From NCBI GenBank assembly GCA_028641055.1, contig CM054058.1:242778187-242842186 (forward strand): a DNA stretch of 64,000 nucleotides, in the 5' to 3' direction. The DNA is from Alopecurus myosuroides (Eukaryota; Streptophyta; Magnoliopsida; Poales; Poaceae). Under the pieces are notes generated by a model that searched no databases, was not told where the DNA came from, and was given only the letters and a program-made list of their open reading frames with translations. This document shows, piece by piece, positions 59,546-64,000 of this stretch (the stretch's first letter is position 1; the number at the start of each line of letters is the position of its first letter). The position numbers were made by a program, and so were the translations under genes.

Positions 59546-59696
59546 GTGAGATATGATCAAGTCAAATATTTTTTTTCAGGAACGCGCGAGAAAGCACGCC
59601 TTTTTTTATATAGAAGGAGAAAAACCACCATTTACAGTCCTCGCAAAGGAGGGGTCCACAACACACACACACCCAAAGACGCAAAGGCCGAAATCC

Positions 59697-62600
59697 TCAC
59701 AAAAAACCTACACTACTCCACCGCATGGCCTCCGCCATGATCGCATCGAGCAGGGCCGCCTCGCTCCTCGCAGCCCTCTGGAACACCCTGTTGTTTCTCT
59801 CGATCCAGATGAAACGCATGACGAGGAGCACCAAGGATCTGATCTTGGGGGCCTCCTTGGCCGGCCAGTGGGAAGCCACGTCCAACCACCAACCCTGAAG
59901 GTCCTCAACGCATGAAGGAGCAAGATCAGGCCTCCCAAGGCCCAAGAGGGTCTCGTACCACACAACGCGCGCAAAGGAACAGTTGAGGAGGAGGTGCTGA
60001 ATAGTCTCCGGTTCTTGCAAACACATAGGACAAGTGTCCGAATCAGTGAGACCATGCCGCAGACGCCGGACACCCGTCCAGCAGCGATCCCAAGCCGCCT
60101 TCCACGCAAAGAACTTGAATTTCAAGGGAGCTTTGCACTTCCAAATAGGAACAAAAAGAGGCCAGTAGGTCCTACCCACAAAGAAAGCCAAGTAGGCAGA
60201 GCGAGCCGAGAAGGTTTTGTTGGCAGTCCACACCCACTCGAAGCGATCCTCGGTGTCCGTCAAATGCACCCCCTGGATGGAGTTCCAAAGGGTGAGGAAT
60301 TGCCCCAGAGCCCCCACCGAAAGCCCCCCGGAGATATCGCGGACCCAAGCATTGTCGGCGAGCCCCTGCGAAACCGTCCGCACTGCCCGGGCCCTCGAAT
60401 CCACAAAGTTAAGAAGGTCCGGCGCCACCATGCTCACCGACTGATCGGCAATCCACCTGTCGCCCCAGAAGGAGCACCTGGAACCGTTACCCACCACAAT
60501 CCTGACGGAGGCATCGAACATGGCTCTACAGTTATCGGAACCCAAGATGGTGGCCCCAGCCCAAGGCTTGTCCTGATCCGTCCTCCACAGCCATAGCCAA
60601 CGCATCCGCAAAGCATCATTAAGTACGTGAAGGTTACGGATGCCAAGGCCCCCAAGGCTAGTAGGCAAGCACACCTGTTGCCAGGCGACTGGACAAGAGC
60701 CCCCGTTGGCCGAGGCCTTTCCACACCATAGGAAACCCCTACACACCTTCTCGAAAGCCTCAATTACCCCAGCTGGGAGCTGGAGCGCCATAAGAAGATA
60801 GATGGACATGGCTGTGAGAACGGCCTTAACGAGGACAGAGCGGCCAGGTGCAGCCAGGAGGGAACCCATCCACGTAGGAAGGCGTCTGATCAACTTATCC
60901 ACATAAGGCTGCAGGTCATGCTGTAAGATACGAGTGGGTGCCAGCGGCAGACCAAGGTAGGTACAGGGAAACTCCACAAGGGCACAGGGCAACAAAGGCT
61001 GCAACGTCCCCACCATCGCCTCTCCACAACGGATCAGGGTGGCGGAACTCTTCGCAAAGTTCACGCGCATCCCCGAAGCGTCCCCAAAAAGGTCAAACAG
61101 ACCCATGGCAAGGTGGAACTCTCCCTCCACTGGTGTGATCAACAACGCCACGTCGTCCGCAAAGAGAGATAGCCGGTGCTTGACGCGCGCCGGCAGGAGC
61201 GGGCAGAAAAGGCCCTGCTGCTCAGCACGCACAAAGAGCGCCGCTAACACGTCCATCGCAAGGACGAAGAGCAAAGGGGATAGAGGATCCCCTTGCCGCA
61301 ATCCACGTCTGTGCCAAATTCTATCTGTGGCATGGCCATTGACAAGGATTTTAGAGCTGGTGGAGGAGAAGATCGAGACGATCCACGCACACCAACGCGC
61401 ACCAAACCCCCGCGCCCTCAGAACTTCCAGTATGAAAGGCCATGAGACCGAGTCAAAAGCTCTGGCGAGGTCGAGCGTGAGAAAAACAGCCGGAATCCTC
61501 CTACCATGGATCTCCCGAATCGCACTCTGGACGAGCATGAAATTGTCCAGGATGGACCGCCCACGAATGAACGCACTCTGGTTAGCGGACACCAGCTCAG
61601 GCATGCGCGCACCTAGCCGTACCGCCAATAGTTTGGAGAAGATTTTTCCAAAGCTATGAACGAGGCTGATGGGGCGGAAATCGCCCAACTCCACCGCGTC
61701 CTCCTTCTTCGGGAGGAGCACCACAAGGGCTTGGTTAAGGCCCTTGAATCCACGATCGTCCATCCGAAAGAGGCAATTAATGGCGTCCACCACCTCAACC
61801 CGAATGATGGCCCAACATTTGTGGAAGAAATTGATGGAGAAACCATCCGGCCCCGGAGCCTTATCAGACGACATCCCTTTGATAACACTCCATATCTCCT
61901 CCACCGTCCACGGGGCCTCGAGCTCCGAGAGATCGAGCTTAGACAGCCCAAGACCCTCAAGATCGATGGACCTCGGTCTGTCCACTGCAACACCCAAACG
62001 GTCCTCGAAGAATTCAAACGCAATGCGTTCAAGATCCTCCTGAACAGTCGAGGTCACGCCATCCACCCGAAGTCTGCGAATGCAGTTACGTTTCCGCCGC
62101 GTCGAAGCGTGGATGTGGAAGAAACTGGTGTTAGCATCGCCCTCCTTAAGCCACAAAAGACGCGAACGCGTGCGAGCAATCGTGCGCTCCAGGGAGGCCA
62201 AGCCAAGACATTTGAGCTTGAGCTGCCTCCGCAGAGCAGCCTCCGCAGCGGAGAGGGCTCTACTCTCCTGCGCAACGTCAAAGCGAAGAATAAGCTCATG
62301 CGCCATAACGAGTTGCAGCTTAACGTTGCCCACTTCCCGCTCCCCCCAGCTACGCAGGCCCGCCGCCGTACGCCGAAGTCTACTGTCCAGATCCACTAGA
62401 GGGTTGGGGCGCCCACCATGCACTGACACCGCGGTCCAGAGGCGTTTCACCTCCTCCTCAAATCCCGGCAAGGAGCACCAGAAAGACTCGAACTGGAAGC
62501 GCCTCTTAAGCGTAATGTCGCAAGCGAGCGACATAAGCAATGGCGCATGATCCGAGATGGAGGAGGAGAGACCCGTCAACAGATTGTCCGGGTGGGCCAC

Positions 62601-63233
62601 CTCCCAGTCCACCGTCCCGAACCAACGGTCAATCCTCTCCAGAGTAGGAGAGGCGCGCTCGTTACTCCACGTAAAGGCCCTGCCCACAAGGGTAGCCTCT
62701 TTGAGGCGCAGATCGTTAATAGTGCGGCGGAATTTACCCATGAGTCTACGGTTGAGGCCACCCTGATTCTTGTCCTCGGCGTCGAGGATGAGATTAAAAT
62801 CCCCAGCCACCGCCCAAGCTCCAGGACACCCGGCCCCCACGATTTTGAGCTCGTCCAGAAAGGGAGCTTTATCCACCTCCGAGGACGGCCCATAGACGGC
62901 CGTAAACCACCAAGGCGCACCCACCGGGGGCGACACCTTGATAGTTAACGTGTTGTCAGATGCCGTGCAATCGGAACCAACCAGGTGGCACGATTGCCAC
63001 GCAACGAGAATACCTCCACGAGTACCAACAGCTGGCAAATACTCAAACCCGTCGAAGCGGGGACCTAAAATAGCCAACACATCAAAGGAGTTTACAGATT
63101 GCAACTTGGTCTCGGACAAGGCGACCAACACGGCGCCAGAGTCCGAGACGAACGCACGCACTAGGTCACGCCGCGCGGGCGCATTAAGCCCACGGACATT
63201 CCACACTAAGACTAGATTGGATGGAATCAACAT
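59697..63233 (-). CDS. LINE ORF2, intact: endonuclease, reverse transcriptase, zf-RVT
   Basis: 1178 codons with no stop or shift. The APE-type endonuclease shows VWNVRGLN, SETKLQ, AVAGDFNLI and SDHAPLL. The reverse transcriptase shows KAPGPDGF, FRPISLVHSFGKI, NQSAFIRGRSILDNF, DLARAFDSVSW, GLRQGDPLSP and the catalytic FADDVALL. The C-terminal zf-RVT domain has CPMCLQEPETIQHLLLNC. The length is normal for plant L1 ORF2. The start ATG lies 36 bases downstream of the ORF1 stop. All catalytic motifs are present, so the protein could be active. Confidence 0.9.
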   Translation of the reverse strand: MLIPSNLVLVWNVRGLNAPARRDLVRAFVSDSGAVLVALSETKLQSVNSFDVLAILGPRFDGFEYLPAVGTRGGILVAWQSCHLVGSDCTASDNTLTIKVSPPVGAPWWFTAVYGPSSEVDKAPFLDELKIVGAGCPGAWAVAGDFNLILDAEDKNQGGLNRRLMGKFRRTINDLRLKEATLVGRAFTWSNERASPTLERIDRWFGTVDWEVAHPDNLLTGLSSSISDHAPLLMSLACDITLKRRFQFESFWCSLPGFEEEVKRLWTAVSVHGGRPNPLVDLDSRLRRTAAGLRSWGEREVGNVKLQLVMAHELILRFDVAQESRALSAAEAALRRQLKLKCLGLASLERTIARTRSRLLWLKEGDANTSFFHIHASTRRKRNCIRRLRVDGVTSTVQEDLERIAFEFFEDRLGVAVDRPRSIDLEGLGLSKLDLSELEAPWTVEEIWSVIKGMSSDKAPGPDGFSINFFHKCWAIIRVEVVDAINCLFRMDDRGFKGLNQALVVLLPKKEDAVELGDFRPISLVHSFGKIFSKLLAVRLGARMPELVSANQSAFIRGRSILDNFMLVQSAIREIHGRRIPAVFLTLDLARAFDSVSWPFILEVLRARGFGARWCAWIVSIFSSTSSKILVNGHATDRIWHRRGLRQGDPLSPLLFVLAMDVLAALFVRAEQQGLFCPLLPARVKHRLSLFADDVALLITPVEGEFHLAMGLFDLFGDASGMRVNFAKSSATLIRCGEAMVGTLQPLLPCALVEFPCTYLGLPLAPTRILQHDLQPYVDKLIRRLPTWMGSLLAAPGRSVLVKAVLTAMSIYLLMALQLPAGVIEAFEKVCRGFLWCGKASANGGSCPVAWQQVCLPTSLGGLGIRNLHVLNDALRMRWLWLWRTDQDKPWAGATILGSDNCRAMFDASVRIVVGNGSRCSFWGDRWIADQSVSMVAPDLLNFVDSRARAVRTVSQGLADNAWVRDISGGLSVGALGQFLTLWNSIQGVHLTDTEDRFEWVWTANKTFSARSAYLAFFVGRTYWPLFVPIWKCKAPLKFKFFAWKAAWDRCWTGVRRLRHGLTDSDTCPMCLQEPETIQHLLLNCSFARVVWYETLLGLGRPDLAPSCVEDLQGWWLDVASHWPAKEAPKIRSLVLLVMRFIWIERNNRVFQRAARSEAALLDAIMAEAMRWSSVGFL

Positions 63234-63268
63234 CGGAAAGGCCTACAAATCTACAGAACAAACACAAG

Positions 63269-64000
63269 CTAGGAGTATGACACCTCCTCCTCCACCGCGG
63301 CAATGTTGAAGAGCGAGGCAAGCGCGGCCAACTCCGAAGGCGTAAGCGGCTTGCTGAACACGTCAATGTAGTGCTGCAGCTCCACATCAGAGACCACACC
63401 CTCCTCCACATCCACACCCAATTTCTTCATCAGATTCCCTTGCGCCTTCTGCAGCGACGAAGAGCCAGCACGCTTGTCCGAGGCAATCCGGAGACTACGT
63501 CGAGGCTTGAAGGCAGGGGGCCTAACTTGGAGGAGTCGCCGCTGCTTGCACGCCGAAGCCGACAACAGCGGCGTCCTCGGAGAGGTAGCCACAGAGTCCA
63601 GGAAGGCGACAGCCTGCGCGCGCGACGAATCCTGCGAGTCCACGACAGCGAGCCGCCCGGCACCCACCAACGCGGGAGGCTCCAGCCGGGTCAGTGCCGT
63701 CCCAGGCAGAACCCGGCACAGGGGGGCCGGCTCGGCACCAAGCACCTCCGTCGCCCCCACCGCACGCTCCACCAGAGGCAGGTGCGCTGGGGAGCCCAAC
63801 TGCAGCGGCTCCAACGGCGGACCTGGCGCACCCCCACGAAGAGGCGACCTACTGCCGTCAGGGGATCCCCAACGGTCCAGTCGCCTTCCACGAAAATCCA
63901 CAGCGGCGGCCCGCGCGCCAGAGCAAGGCGAAGAGGACGGGGCCACAAGGGTAGCCGAGCCAACCACCGTCGTGCCCGAGCAAATGATGCTCGGTGTGAC
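63269..64000 (-). CDS. LINE ORF1, C-terminal part (copy C, partial)
   Basis: Open from the window edge to the stop at 63269. Pro/Arg/Ala-rich, then a basic block (KPRRSLRIASDKRAG) and a helical tail (LTPSELAALASLFNIAA). No zinc knuckle in the visible part. The N-terminus is outside the window. Judged to be ORF1 from its position just upstream of ORF2. Confidence 0.65.
   Translation of the reverse strand, partial: VTPSIICSGTTVVGSATLVAPSSSPCSGARAAAVDFRGRRLDRWGSPDGSRSPLRGGAPGPPLEPLQLGSPAHLPLVERAVGATEVLGAEPAPLCRVLPGTALTRLEPPALVGAGRLAVVDSQDSSRAQAVAFLDSVATSPRTPLLSASACKQRRLLQVRPPAFKPRRSLRIASDKRAGSSSLQKAQGNLMKKLGVDVEEGVVSDVELQHYIDVFSKPLTPSELAALASLFNIAAVEEEVSYS

Larger units (their letters stand above)
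59569..64000 (-). mobile_element. L1-type LINE (copy C) inside the nucleotidylyltransferase gene, running off the edge
   Basis: Minus strand. The oligo-A tail reads as eight T at 59569-59576, only 24 bases after the exon-8 donor. A 120 bp 3' UTR, ORF2 and the 3' end of ORF1 are visible. It is a different family from LINE copies A and B (GC-rich, little similarity). The 5' end and right target duplication are outside the window. Confidence 0.9.

Overview
The window is plant nuclear DNA, almost certainly from a grass (probably cool-season Pooideae). The evidence is GT-AG introns, a Tat-lineage Ty3/gypsy element with an antisense gene, a SIRE/Maximus-type Ty1/copia element with 2.4 kb LTRs, L1-type LINEs, and a Helitron with plant-type Rep/helicase and RPA genes. 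Roughly nine tenths is transposable element, much of it nested. Only two host genes are visible: a coiled-coil gene of the plant CUE-domain protein type (5' part missing, one exon split by a retrotransposon), and a nucleotidylyltransferase-like gene that runs off the right edge.

Region 1-29.2 kb is a tandem duplication. Unit 2 (14571-24346) runs from an intron of the CUE-type gene, through its last exons, into a reverse-oriented LINE. The right end of unit 1 (1-14570) shows the same downstream flank and the same LINE, cut at the same internal LINE base. Both LINE copies carry the same Ty3 insertion at the same 5 bp target site. In unit 1 it is a complete ~11.9 kb Tat-type element (2575-14502). 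In unit 2 it has collapsed to a solo LTR (23722-24278). A young gag-less Ty1/copia element (15721-20199) splits a CUE-gene exon in unit 2. The unit-2 LINE is full length (21340-29172) with an 11 bp target duplication.

Region 30-57.4 kb is nested like a set of dolls. An inverted pair of unclassified repeats (30010-30385, 56775-57410) flanks a small Harbinger-like DNA transposon (30562-55815). That element is split by a 24.2 kb LTR retrotransposon (30853-55010) with gag but no pol. Its gag gene is in turn split by a 13.5 kb Helitron (34827-48309). The Helitron's Rep/helicase gene can be assembled from five exons into one uninterrupted frame of about 1527 codons, and it also carries an RPA1-like gene. 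The surrounding LTRs differ at only about seven sites, so the Helitron arrived very recently.

Region 57.5-64 kb holds eight in-phase exons of the nucleotidylyltransferase-like gene. An L1-type LINE with an intact 1178-codon ORF2 follows in the next intron, 24 bp after a splice donor, and runs off the window edge.

Exon limits, target duplications and LTR limits were read by eye. Family names rest on recognised motifs, not on database searches.
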